Source of the DNA: Sacculina carcini
Lineage: Eukaryota > Arthropoda > Thecostraca > Sacculinidae
Reading direction: 5' to 3'
Assembly: GCA_916048095.2 (NCBI GenBank)
Contig: OU696586.1
Location: 2,790,749 to 2,854,748, forward strand
DNA length: 64,000 bases
Notes under the pieces: model-generated
The model's input: only the letters and a program-made list of their open reading frames with translations
What the model was told of the DNA's origin: nothing
Database searches by the model: none
Part shown: positions 26,230 to 36,831 of the stretch, piece by piece
How positions within the stretch are numbered: the stretch's first letter is position 1
How the letters are laid out: each line of letters opens with the position of its first letter
Translations under genes and position numbers: made by a program

Positions 26230-27196
26230 CGGCTGAACATAAACAAACCCCCAAACACACACACAATTTCACTGTGTTCATGGAATGATACACAACATAT
26301 ATGATACAATACAACACAAACACATTCAAAGATAAGCGAAGCTACATTGGCTTTTTAAGCGATCAAATTTATCGGTTGAAACTAAGAACAAGCCACTTTT
26401 TTGCCAACTCTTAAGTCACTATTTTTGCCAATATATTTGCATGATTGCACGCAGCAATAAAACATTTGAATCGCCAATTCAAAGACATACCTCGAATACA
26501 GTCTAGTTGAAATTGTAAATCTTCTCAAATTAACTCGATAAATATTCGAAAACGCAGAAGTAACACAAAAAACTAACAAGACGGACACACCAGCACAGAC
26601 TTCGCCAGATTTTGGTTGGATGATGGCGTCGTGAATGAATCACGCATTCAACAAAAAATATCAGATTCATGCTATTGCTATGAATACTACACTTGGAAAA
26701 ATATTATCCTTGATTTTTGGTGTGTGAATTTTCATATGTAAACAATTATTATATAACGTCCAGGTGCTGTTGCTAGCATACAATAACTGCGCACTACAAC
26801 TTTGCAGCGCATGACGATTGTTCTGGTTGACGTTTTTACTAAGCAGTCGGTTGGTCTTGTTTGTTGCCAGTTGTTTATATATTGTTTGTGAGTGTACATT
26901 TCCTGCTCCGACTGTTTTTTCGTTTTTTTTGAAATGAGTTCATGTCTCTACCTTGGCTATCCCGTTTACTTTTCTCGATTGTAGTTTATGTGCACGTGTT
27001 TATTCTCGGTCACAGTGAAAAATTGATTCTGTACCAAATTGATGATGTTTTGCGGAAAATGGGCTGTGGTTGACTAGGAACTGTATGCAGTGTTTCAGAG
27101 TTATAGCGTTTCAGTGTCTTGGAAGGTGCGACGAAGAAGTACAGTTTTTGTTTTGCTTCTTTCACTACCGGCACAGGGCTAGTTGCGCACAAGAGG
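26230..27196. other. Intergenic region between divergent RBM25 and zinc-finger gene
   Basis: Must contain the 5' parts of both genes. No TATA element or CpG-rich core promoter stands out. The sense strand just upstream of the RBM25 start ends TTATGTTCAG, which could be an acceptor for an unseen 5' exon. Upstream of the zinc-finger start, an open frame continues for 26 codons with a degenerate finger but no ATG. Confidence 0.4.
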
Positions 27197-27961
27197 ATGC
27201 GTGCAGATGAAAAACGCTTCAAGTGTCAAGTTTGTCGCGCGAGTTTTACGCAACAATACAGTCTCAACGTCCACAAAAAGATTCACTCGGACACCAAGCA
27301 ATTCAAATGCGATACTTGTGGCGCCGAGTTTCACCAGAAAAGTAACCTGGTGAAACATTCGCGTATTCATACCAATGACAAGCCGTTCAAGTGTGACGTG
27401 TGCAGTGCTGCTTTCAAAAACGGAAGCAATCTCAATCGACACCTCAAACTACACCGCGGTATTAGACCGTGCAAGTGTAGCGTTTGTGACGCCGCATTCA
27501 CAGACAACGATCATCTCAAGACACATATGCTACGCCATACGGGCGAAAGACCCTTTCAGTGCGAAGTGTGTTGTGCTAAATTTTTCAAGCGCAGCGATTT
27601 GACCGTTCACACCAGGAGCCACTTGGGAATCAGGCCGTACGAATGCCAACAGTGCGGCGCTTCGTTTTCGCAAAAGACCAACTTGATGACGCACGTTCGA
27701 ATACACACGGCCGACAAGCCGTATCACTGTGACAAGTGCGATATCAGCTTCACTACCAGCGGCCACCTTTCCAGGCATCGGCAAAGACACCGCGATGACA
27801 AGCTGTCTATCGTGACGCGTAGTGCTGCCAATGAGAGCGTCGACAAAAAGCAGGTGCAGTCTACGTTGTCCCCGCATGGTGTGACGCAAAAGAAACGCGC
27901 TCGCTTGACGAAATCCAATGGTACAGTGTGTAGCCAGTCAACGGAAGAGCACCGCTTGTAA
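27197..27961 (+). CDS. C2H2 zinc-finger protein with seven fingers
   Basis: Predicted nuclear DNA-binding protein, 254 aa, single exon. Seven consecutive classic C2H2 fingers, each C-x2-C-x12-H-x3-H, fill about residues 9-205: FKCQVC, FKCDTC, FKCDVC, CKCSVC, FQCEVC, YECQQC, YHCDKC. Linkers vary (HTGERPF-type between fingers 4 and 5, HSDTKQF and HTNDKPF elsewhere). A Lys/Arg-rich tail without a recognised domain follows (about 206-254). The start is the first ATG (MRADEKRF). Upstream in the same frame is a decayed finger with one Cys and a terminal Arg in place of His, so an upstream exon could add an N-terminus. No BTB, KRAB or SET domain is seen. The specific orthologue is not identifiable. 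Confidence 0.82.
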   Translation: MRADEKRFKCQVCRASFTQQYSLNVHKKIHSDTKQFKCDTCGAEFHQKSNLVKHSRIHTNDKPFKCDVCSAAFKNGSNLNRHLKLHRGIRPCKCSVCDAAFTDNDHLKTHMLRHTGERPFQCEVCCAKFFKRSDLTVHTRSHLGIRPYECQQCGASFSQKTNLMTHVRIHTADKPYHCDKCDISFTTSGHLSRHRQRHRDDKLSIVTRSAANESVDKKQVQSTLSPHGVTQKKRARLTKSNGTVCSQSTEEHRL

Positions 27962-28487
27962 ACCGTAGAGAAAACAACGTGAAAGACTGAAGCGTTGGTG
28001 TCACAGTTCTTGTCGAATACGAGACACCTGTCGATGCAAGCTCAAATCATATCAATATACATGTGTGTGTGTTTTATTGGGGCTATTTTTAGATGATTTT
28101 TGAATATATGGCAAGGATGGACATAATCTTGAGGCGTTGTATGACCAAGGCATACGTTATATGTTAAGACACGCGCGTCTTCACTGACAATTTTCCATGA
28201 AACAATTACTTTCACATTCAAAATATGCTTCGTCACCGAAGAATGCAATCAGAGTGGGTAAAACCACTGACCAAATGGTGGGCTGTGTGTGCTTAACGTT
28301 ATGCTTAGGATATCGTGTTTGTGTGTGTGTGTGTGTAGTGATGCTGCCCAACTGAAAATAGCGCACCGCCTTTCTCTGAGAGCCTGAGCTACGCACATGC
28401 TTTGTCATCCTGTGGAACACTAGCTAAACACAGCCGATCCGTACACAGGCGTGCATTGCAGATAGACGAGAACAACAGTGGACGTGC
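27962..28487. other. Intergenic, no gene seen
   Basis: A short TG array at 28318-28337 and otherwise unremarkable sequence. It holds the 3' UTR of the zinc-finger gene and the promoter of COX20, neither delimited. Confidence 0.5.
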
Positions 28488-28808
28488 ATGTCGGACGAAG
28501 AAACAGGCGCGTCCATTTTCTACGGCGCCAACGATCCCAAGGTTCGCTCGGAATGTTTGCATCGCGCTCTGCTGGCGGGCATTGGCAGCGGCTCGCTGGC
28601 CGGTCTGGCGCTGTTTGTGATGAGCAGTCGCGCCAGACTCAGTGTCAACGTGGGCTGCGCCGTGATGACGACGAGCGGTATCGGCACGTGGCTCTACTGT
28701 CGGCAACAGAGGGCTGTAGCCATGCTGGTGCGCGATATCGTGGGTGGCGGTAATCGACCCGACGAACTGCTCACAATAGACGACTCCCAATTGCCCCCGC
28801 AGTCTTAG
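28488..28808 (+). CDS. COX20: Cytochrome c oxidase assembly protein COX20
   Basis: Mitochondrial inner-membrane chaperone that stabilises newly made COX2 for copper delivery during complex IV assembly. 106 aa, single exon, ATG in good context (TGCATGT). Two membrane segments, about 27-46 (ALLAGIGSGSLAGLALFVMS) and 53-71, are separated by SSRARLSV, matching the human TSRIRRSCDVG loop. The second is followed by WLYCRQQRA, equivalent to human WFHCRYNYAKQ. Length is close to the human protein (118 aa). A polyadenylation-type AATAAA lies at 29165-29170. The gene is convergent with RBKS. Confidence 0.85.
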   Translation: MSDEETGASIFYGANDPKVRSECLHRALLAGIGSGSLAGLALFVMSSRARLSVNVGCAVMTTSGIGTWLYCRQQRAVAMLVRDIVGGGNRPDELLTIDDSQLPPQS

Positions 28809-29494
28809 CGTTGGCGACAGTCAAACCCGTGTGTGTATGTATGCATGCCTGTTAGTGTCTGTATGTGCGTGAGGGTGTATGCTTCCATTTCGATTTGATG
28901 TCTGTAGCAGGAATACCCTGCAGGGATATATATCATAAGTGGATTCTTCGCAGCAGACGTGTAGTACATATTTGAACAATGAACAACGTGTGTTTTTTTC
29001 TCGAAATATGCAAGCAATTTCATCTACGCTCGAATCGCACGGTATATTTGGCAGCCACGTTTTCTCATTGTTATGTGTACTTTTTATCAATATTAAACAA
29101 AACCAAGGTGTTAGTATGACAGCACATACAAACATGCTTTCATGGGCATACACGGAGCGACGCCAATAAACCGAAAAATATAACACGATAAATTTACAAA
29201 CGTAGACAGCATGCAGATCCCGGCCATTAAGCTCATGATTTAATCCTAAATTCTACTCTATAAATCCCATGGTGGGCTTAACGGCGAGAGCTATTTCAGG
29301 ATTAAAAAAATCAGTCCGCCAAATGTGTATTCATCCAAAAGAACAAGCTTCATTATAGTACGAGTTAGATCAATGTTGATAAACTACATATTTGTGCAAT
29401 AGAACTAACGGAGTACTGGAAGAATACTATTGGAGAAAAGTTCCAATTTGGGATGTGCTTATTGGAGCGTACCACGTAACCAAAACCTTAACCA
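28809..29494. other. Convergent 3' region of COX20 and RBKS
   Basis: No gene. AATAAA at 29165 suits COX20. The segment near 29440-29485 resembles 34925-34965 (AAGTTC...GGCTTATTG...CGTAC), a short unclassified dispersed repeat. Confidence 0.45.
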
Positions 29495-32431
29495 TCAGTT
29501 GAAAAGTTGATCGGGCAGCTGAGAGCGACGGGGGTAGCTGGCCTGTGTGCCCGGTCGCGAGACAGTCAGCGATGCCACGTGGCACGCACGACGCACCGCC
29601 TCAATCAGCGGCACGCGGTGACGAGTGCGCGCCATATAATAGGCCAGCATGCCCATGAACGCATCACCAGCCCCCTGCGCGTCCAATGGCAGGTTTCAGT
29701 TTCCAAGTTTGTGTATGTGTGTGTGTGCGTGTGTGTTGTAATTGCCTAGGCATAAAATGATTTAATGTTCTCATACAATTGGTCAACTGAGTCAACTTTG
29801 AACACTAGTGCATGATGGCTGTCATCCCTCCCAGCATAGTCCACCCTAATTGAACTTTACAAAGTTTACAATACATATTTATTGTGTTTAAACAGTATAT
29901 ATCTCACTATTCATAAATAGCATTAGAATCTATAATAACGTACTATTTAAAATCACTAGCATAATTTACATACACAATATAAATGGCGCAAAATAAGAGT
30001 CTTATACAGTGTTATAACCTCGGTACTGCCCGATTTGCACGTCGTCTACAATTTGCGCGTATCTTCTCACCCTCTCCGGGAGGGATGAGGAATTGGGGGG
30101 GGGGGGGAGATATCAGGAGCAAAGGGCATATATACTAACGTCAACTTGTCAGCTATAACACAACCTAACCAAACATGAAGCGAAAATGAAGCTTTGCACT
30201 CATCATCTGCAATGAATGCTCACAAACTCTTTCTTGCCACACTACAACAGAGCCCCATTTCTTTCGGCACGCCTGGGCGAACCGTCTCACCGTGGTGTCC
30301 ACAACCGGCACGCGAGTTTCTAGTGCGACATGAGCGGTCGAGATGGCGCCACTGTGGTTTCGCGAGGCCACGACTGCGCCGCGTTCGCCTAGCGTCACAA
30401 TGGCCGCAGTCGTGTGGCCGCTAGTGGACAAACGGCCCAGTAAAGAACGGGCAATCACTTTCATGCAGCCAATGTCGCGCGAGCACACACCGCTCAGTGT
30501 TTGCGCCTTCACATACACACACATACGTATATACACAAATACATTACATTAACGCATATATATCGCGCTTTTTACACGAGGGTCTCAAAAGCGCTCACAC
30601 ACACGCACACACTCAAGCACAAGAGGCATACACATACACAATCACGCGCACACACACACGCACAACATACAAAATGGCGCCCCGAAATGCAAAAGTTGAG
30701 CTATCAAGAGAGGTTGAAAAAACTAGAATTGAGCACATTGGAACCAAGAAGACAAAGCGGTGACATAATTATGATATTCAAATGCCTAACCGGAATAGCA
30801 ATTGAACATGCAAATATATTCAAATTGGTAACATTTATACGAGGTTTTTTTTTAATAACAAAAAAAACTTATTCAGAATCGGATTAAAAGCGATATAGAC
30901 AAATATAGTTTCCAAGCAGAAGCATCAACGATTGTAACAAAATTCCGGCCTATATCACATAGGAAAACACACCGATAGGAAAACACACAAATACACCGTA
31001 CCTCGGATTCGTTGACACATAACACGTCGACCAATTTGAACAACTCAGCATCGTCTATATCAACAGCAGGAGCCGCATTGAGTATTGTAACCACTGAATC
31101 CACCGAGACACACACACACACACACACGCACGCACAAAGTATGAAGTGGAAGCACATGTGGCATAGCGCTCAATTGATGTAGTTAGTGTTTGAATTCAAA
31201 GCAAAGTTTCGTCTATCTTATTGTACTAGGGGATCAGCCTCATGAAATGATTCGCGCAGAATTGATTCACAACCAAAGCCGGTTCGCATTTTCCTTCCAT
31301 TGTCATTGGTATTACTATTATTATTATTATTATTGAATTGAATTAATAAGGTGAAACGGGAAGAGCGCAGACACTATAAATTTCATGGCTGCAATCACCA
31401 TGCACCCTGATCATCAACAGACACAGAGGGAAGAGCAATGAGACACACACACAACACACAAACATATACATCAAACATATGCAAAAAGGTTAAAAGGCTA
31501 AAGACTTCTAGTGACAGCTGCTACACAGGAAGAAGCCGAAGCTTATGAACACACACACAGGTGTGTCCCGTGCAGCTCGCTGCCACCGCAGAACCGACCC
31601 TCTCCACGCTATGGCGCCACAAGGACGGAATACGTATTAGAGAGAGCCACCTCCCCAGAATGCATGGCACAACACATGACTGATATCTGGTACCTTCATT
31701 TACTGCTGGGTGGACAGGGACTGTTGGATTATAGAATTCGGCCCAAAGAAAGTCTCCTCCGCCGGGATTTGAACCACGGACCTCCCGCTTGTGAGGCGGG
31801 TGTGCTAACCACTACACCACGCAGTCCAAAAACAATGTACAAAATATATAAATAAGTTAATGCAAAAATGACTAATATAACTATTGTATGGCTACCACTA
31901 TTCTATTTCGCGAGAAATTCAGCTTAGTAGATGAAGCATGAAATTTGTCGTTTTGCAGGCATTTTGGGCCGCAGCAGTGTGAATTCAACCGACATTTGTG
32001 TAGCTTGCCCAACTCTAGCGCCCTCTTCACGGTGGCAATTGGAACTTCCAGTTGGCACAGCAGCACCGAGGCGGTGGCGATCACGCACTCGGCCTCTGAT
32101 ACGTCGTCCACCGACAACAACTCGTTGGCTCCGGCAACCACCACTATAGAATTCCTTCCTGATGTCACACATACACACACATTTATACACACTCATTACA
32201 TACATTTATACATTAATACGTCATTCGTCCTTGTGGCGTCATAGCGTGGAGAGGGTCGGTTCTGCGGTGGCAGCGAGCTGCACGGGACACACCTGTGCGT
32301 GTGTGTTCATAAGCTTCGACTTCTTCCCGTGTAGCAGCTGCCACTTGAGGCCTTTAACATTAAACCTTTAACACACATGCATACTCATTCATATGTACAC
32401 ATACACATGCACTCAATCAAGCATACCAACA

Positions 32432-32478
<47 letters not shown>

Positions 32479-33105
32479 AATATCCGTACGACGGGCAGGC
32501 TTAAATATGATGCTATTTGAGGGAAATATTTTGTCCAAATAAAAATAAAAATATTCACCTTTATACTTTTCTATTAGATAAGACTTAATTCGTCTACTTT
32601 TTTCTTTCTAATTTGTATCTCTTCTTTTTTTAATTGAATACAAATTTAATAGTAGGAATTGCTCCGCACGATGGGTGGATTGACATGCTAGAATTTTCAC
32701 TGTTTGTTACGTGTTTGTGCTTTGAATTATTCCGCACGACGGGCAGGTTTAAATGTGAGGCGGGCTGAGTGAAAGTATTTTGTCAAAATAAAATTAAAAA
32801 TAGTTAAACTTAGACTTTTCAATTGATTAAGGTTTTTATGAGTTTACCTTATTTATTTCAAAATTAGCAATATTTTTATGAATTATTCCGCACAACGGGC
32901 GGTTTTTACTGCTAGTATAAATATAAACGTGTGTTTGTTAGTGGCGCACCCGACTGATCGACGCATATCTGCGCCACGCCGCACGTCACGTCAGCGGCCT
33001 TTGTCACGTGACTACACTGCACGCCGGTGTCGCGCAGGTGCTGCAGATACGAGTCGGCGACAGCATCGCTGCCCAGCTAGCTGGTCGCCCATGCAACACA
33101 ACACA

Positions 33106-33137
<32 letters not shown>

Positions 33138-34153
33138 CCGCCGCCGCCGTTCAGTAACAACAGTATACAACAGTGGCGACGCCAGGGAATCATTAGATGG
33201 GGCGAGAGAGGAGAGTGAGCTGAGCGAGAGCTGGGTGCTAGGGAAAAAGATGTGCGCGGGCTTGGCGAAGGCATGAGGAACGAAGCTTGAAATTTTCATG
33301 GTCAGCATTTTGGGGGAGCTCAGAGGGGGGGACGGTAGCTTAGCACATTTTTGGGGGTTGAAGCCTCTTATAGCCCGCCTTGACGTCAACATTGTTCCTG
33401 ATCCTTAGATATTCCACGGTAAATGGTAATTTGCATGTGCAACTATCAATATTCACTATCAATGTGTTTGATTTAGTGTATGAATTATAAGACATAAACA
33501 AATTGAAATAGTATTATATGTAAAAATGTAAAAATTATAATAAACAAATATTATATATAATAAATTATTGTTATATAAAACCATTGAATACTTTTTGGAA
33601 TGTATTAAAGTCCACTTGAATTGATCAATTTTTCAAGTACCAACTCAAGACTCAACTTGGTTTTTTGTGCAAATAACTCAGCGATTTTTCAGAATTCTTC
33701 ATCTCATCAAGTCTTAAAATTAGTGAAGTGCTATATTGAAATATTATTTTTGGTGTTATAAATTCAATATTTAAATATATATTTTGTTTCAATTGTATAT
33801 AATTATGGTTATTTTGTTTGCGCATTTCATTCTATTTTATTATATTCTAGACACAATAAATATTTCTGCTGCATGTATGTATTTATCTTCTCCACATTTC
33901 AATTTCAATTTTAACGTCAGCTGAGACGAGTGTTGCGCGGTTTCCTCACCTTGGCTATCAGTGTCGTTTCAAGACCTAGTTGGGCACACATGACGCATTG
34001 ATTGGCCCCCTTGCCACCGAAGCTGGTGGTGTACCTGGTGCCATGCACAGTGGCACCTGCGTGCGGTAGCTCCGGTGCATAGCTACACAACATGACCACA
34101 ACAACGCCGATGTAAAGCACAGGCGCACTTGTGGTTTTCAAACAAAACGGCAT
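29495..34153 (-). CDS. RBKS: Ribokinase, six exons
   Basis: Phosphorylates D-ribose with ATP to ribose-5-phosphate (PfkB sugar kinase, cytosol). Exons on the minus strand: 34153-33950, 33076-32950, 32158-31994, 31093-31002, 30506-30291, 29674-29495. These total 984 nt and 327 aa; human RBKS is 322. Phase is continuous at every junction. Seen: the N-terminal PfkB motif SFGGKGANQ (about 45-52), SIVVVAGANELL, QLEVPIATV, ILNAAPAVDI, NESEAQTLSGV across an exon junction, AAIVTLGERGAVV, and DTT|GAGDAFMG across the last junction, with Asp272 as catalytic base. The final exon ends GTQASYP, the usual C-terminal motif. The donor of exon 3 (AAAT|GTCGGT) is weak but is the only one that keeps frame. Introns hold two SINE copies, a LINE piece and a hairpin core. 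Confidence 0.93.
30543..30595 (-). mobile_element. Hairpin core element, copy 6
   Basis: ATTACATTAACGCATATATA with stem GCGCTTTT/AAAAGCGC, then CA repeats. It lies 36 nt upstream, in sense, of the RBKS exon starting at 30506. Confidence 0.8.
30665..30895 (+). mobile_element. CR1/L2-like LINE fragment
   Basis: The plus strand encodes LSYQERLKKLELSTLEPRRQ followed by SGDIIMIFKCLTG. This is the well-conserved 'L.YE.RL..L.L.TLE.RR.RGD....YK...G' block of CR1/Jockey-type reverse transcriptases. It lies in an RBKS intron, antisense to the gene. Confidence 0.75.
31492..31829 (-). mobile_element. tRNA-Val-derived SINE, near full length
   Basis: The high-coordinate end, read on the minus strand, is a tRNA-like head: GTGGTGTAGTGGTTAGCA (A box), anticodon loop CTCACAA (CAC) on stem CCCGC/GCGGG, and GGTTCAAATCC (B box). 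The body follows toward low coordinates. Related copies are at 15737, 32224, 61992 and 63440. It lies in an RBKS intron in the same orientation as the gene. Confidence 0.88.
32224..32371 (+). mobile_element. tRNA-Val-derived SINE, partial 3' part
   Basis: Reverse complement of the distal body of the other copies (CTGCGGTGGCAGCGAGCTGC, GCAGCTGCCACTTGAGGCCT). The tRNA head is absent. Confidence 0.8.
32433..32476. repeat. (TA)n microsatellite
   Basis: Pure TA repeat of 44 bases, the only sizeable TA array among many CA/TG arrays. Confidence 0.95.
32480..32905. repeat. Degenerate direct repeat, unit about 245 bp
   Basis: The motif CCGYACGACGGGCAGG followed by TTTAAAT...ATTTTGTCmAAATAAAA recurs at about 32486 and 32731. 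Shorter motif copies are at 32668 and 32888. The family was not recognised. It lies in an RBKS intron. Confidence 0.6.
33171..33395. mobile_element. hAT-like MITE (G-tract family), eroded
   Basis: Left end CAGTGGCGACGCCAGGG and interior GGGCTTGGCGAAGGCATGA match the copies at 54524 and 57193. The right terminus is decayed. It lies in the first RBKS intron. Confidence 0.55.
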
Positions 34154-35244
34154 CTCAGTCTGAACGTTCTGCCTAAATTGAATGTTAGTTATAAAGCAAT
34201 TGTAGGTGAGACGACATGCAGGTATTTCGTATATATATTCCTCAAGCAGTTTGCAATTAATATTAACAAAAAATGAAAAGGTTCACTTTCAAACTTATAG
34301 TTGAGTTAGACACATCGATAATGTTGAGAAACGCCTCTCGAGAGATAATAAAAAAGGACAAACACATGTAAGAAAAGCAAGCAATAACGTCGATAAAAAT
34401 TCACATTATCGATCGCACCACTGTCTGTATTATATTATGCTAATTTAATTCTATGTTCCGTTTTTCCCCGTTCAACCAGCGCCATTTTTGTTTGCATAGT
34501 GAAAGCCGTGAATGTGTCAGATGCCGAGAGCTCACCACGTGTGGTCGATCATACAAGAACCGACCACAACCACGTCTGTGTCACGTCCTGCCAGTCTCTG
34601 CGGGAAATAAACCAGCAGCAAAAACAGTGGTTCTCAATCCTTTTCAATGTTCGCACCCTCTTCAAATGAGCAGTCAGTTCTGGCACTGGCCTAGATTATT
34701 GATAGCTATATGAAATTATTAACATACAAACGAAGTAATAACAATAGTTTTGTTTTCAATATTCACTCCAATACAGATAAAGTTCTTTTAAGTTTCCTTT
34801 AGCAAATTTTCTACCAAATAAATTGCAGAAAAACGCAAATTAACACGTAAATGATATGAAAGTACGGATTGTTCCAACAATTTGTATATGTGGAACAAAC
34901 AGAGCATTTGAAAAATAATGCCGGAAAAAGTTCAAATTTTGAGAGGGCTTATTGAACCGTACGACTAAAAACCTAGTATTTCAGGTCCGAAAAGTGATAT
35001 GGTCTTATTATGGCTGGGGCCTACGGTATTGGACGATTTTCATCAGTATACTACCGCTCAATGAAAGTCAGTGCGGGTTAGTAGCGAAAGTATGCGTATG
35101 CTACAGATTACTGATAAAACGTGTCTTGGTTCATACACTGTGCTTTCATACAAGTGTCAACACACATCCCAATTGGTCTAGCAGATTCGGCAGGTAATAA
35201 ACTCGTACAAGTGTGATGACGCCTTGCTGCGCAAACAATTCAAA
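34154..35244. other. Intergenic between RBKS and first UGT
   Basis: Divergent upstream regions of two genes. A one-ended hAT-like fragment at about 34627-34690 (TTCTCAATCCTTTTCAATGT, TTCGCACCC) is related to one at 44512. Nothing else is recognised. Confidence 0.45.
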
Positions 35245-36831
35245 ATGTCTGGATTGCCGACTGTGCTGAAATCATTGACCTGCGTTTGTATTGTCATTGT
35301 ATTGGCCCACAGCTCAGTCAGTAAAAACATACTTATCATTCAGCCACTGTATGCTAACAGCCATGAAAAAGCTCTGCAGAAAATCGTCGAGTACTTGATC
35401 GAGAACAAAGGCTATCGTGCAACACTAATCCGCTACAAAAACAACATGTTTTCACGAGATGTGTCGTCAATGGAAGTGATAGAGCGTGGCTTCAACTGCT
35501 CCTACGCCAGCCAGCATGGCTACGTTGATGCAAACGGAAGCTATGTACTGCCGTTTAATTTTTTCTGGAGCCAGGACAAGCCTAACAGTATAATGGACTA
35601 CATGAGATACCTCTGGATGAATACGCACATGGTGATTCTTCAATGTCGGGATACACTGAACAGAGACTTCATTGATCAGCTGGCACGAAAGAAATTCGAC
35701 GTGGCCCTTGTCGACCTCTATACAAATGAGTGTGGATTGATGCTGGCTCACGAGCTACAGCTGCCAATTGTCGGTTACTGGGGCTACCGCTTTGAATCAC
35801 CGATGAATCGCAACACTATGCAGCTAAACCTAGCATCAGTGAGTACAGCCTGCATGTCAGGCCTCCCTCCTAATATCAACTCTTTCTGGATGCGAGCATA
35901 TAACTTAGCAATGATTTTTGTGCATCAGCTGTCGCATGAAGTAATGTGCATCCTATGCAACATTGTTACCAACCAACAAGCACCACGAAGACGGAACGTT
36001 AGAGATCATCTCAAACGACTGAATGTAGTTCTGATACATTCCAGTCCAGTAGCTTCTCAGTCGATGGCACTTCCGCCCAACATGCAGTTGATAGGATGCC
36101 TTCATTGCAGGACGCCACAGCCATTGGAAGACAGTATAGAAACGTTCATGCAGGCGTCTGGCAGTCATGGAGTCGTTGTGATGAGTTTTGGCCTCTCCGC
36201 ATATCATCCCAGTATGATGCCGGTGAAATTCATAAACACATTCATGGAGGCGTTTAAGAACCTCAAACAACATTTCATTGTCACTGTTGCTGACCAAAAA
36301 GGTCTGAACGTACCGCCCAATGTGTACCTCGCAGACTTCATCCCGCAAATTGACGTACTTGGACATGCAAAGACTCGACTGATGATTAGCCACTGTGGAA
36401 TAAGCAGCGTAATGGAAGCTCTCTACAGCGGGATACCGATTCTAGCCGTTCCAGGCTGGCTTGACCAGGTGGACACGGCACAGTTTCTCGAATATAATAA
36501 ACTGTCCATAATCATCAATCATAATGGTCTTACCTCTGGTAAGATTGAGCACGCTCTTCGGCGACTTCTTCACGAGAAGCACTTCCTAGAGAATGCCCGA
36601 CGAGCTTCCAAGCTGATTCAGCGTGAGCACGGAGGAAAACCTATGGAGGCAGCAGCTGGCTGGATCGAGTTGGTGGCGAATTTTGGTGAGATGAAACATC
36701 TCAGGTTGTCTGACCATCTTATGTGGTACCAGTACTGGATGCTGGACGTACTCTTCGTGTATGTTTTGGTGGCCGTCTTCGTGGTGAGAACGGTTAAAAA
36801 ATTATTGCATGTACTGAAATGGCAAAAATGA
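35245..36831 (+). CDS. UDP-glycosyltransferase (UGT family), copy 1
   Basis: Transfers a sugar from a UDP-sugar to small lipophilic acceptors; ER luminal, membrane-anchored. 528 aa, intronless. Start is the first ATG (MSGLPTV), giving a hydrophobic signal peptide at about 8-25. His40 (NSHEK) sits where the catalytic base is expected, and Asp157 (VALVDLYT) is the likely partner. The UDP-sugar signature spans about 361-408 (DFIPQIDVLGH, LMISHCGISSVMEALYSGIP, PGWLDQ). A C-terminal membrane segment is at about 498-515, with a short basic tail. Odd points: the usual WxPQ is FIPQ, and HGG is HCG. The C-terminal half is nearly identical to the copies at 38378 and 41940 while the N-terminal half is much more divergent. 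Acceptor specificity cannot be inferred. Confidence 0.92.
   Translation: MSGLPTVLKSLTCVCIVIVLAHSSVSKNILIIQPLYANSHEKALQKIVEYLIENKGYRATLIRYKNNMFSRDVSSMEVIERGFNCSYASQHGYVDANGSYVLPFNFFWSQDKPNSIMDYMRYLWMNTHMVILQCRDTLNRDFIDQLARKKFDVALVDLYTNECGLMLAHELQLPIVGYWGYRFESPMNRNTMQLNLASVSTACMSGLPPNINSFWMRAYNLAMIFVHQLSHEVMCILCNIVTNQQAPRRRNVRDHLKRLNVVLIHSSPVASQSMALPPNMQLIGCLHCRTPQPLEDSIETFMQASGSHGVVVMSFGLSAYHPSMMPVKFINTFMEAFKNLKQHFIVTVADQKGLNVPPNVYLADFIPQIDVLGHAKTRLMISHCGISSVMEALYSGIPILAVPGWLDQVDTAQFLEYNKLSIIINHNGLTSGKIEHALRRLLHEKHFLENARRASKLIQREHGGKPMEAAAGWIELVANFGEMKHLRLSDHLMWYQYWMLDVLFVYVLVAVFVVRTVKKLLHVLKWQK

Noticed and set aside
27119-27196. N-terminal extension with an eighth zinc finger
   Set aside because: No ATG in this stretch, first Cys and last His of the finger absent; kept only as a note on a possible upstream exon.
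31760-31829. tRNA-Val gene
   Set aside because: It is the head of a dispersed SINE with a body attached; mismatches in stems and multiple genomic copies.
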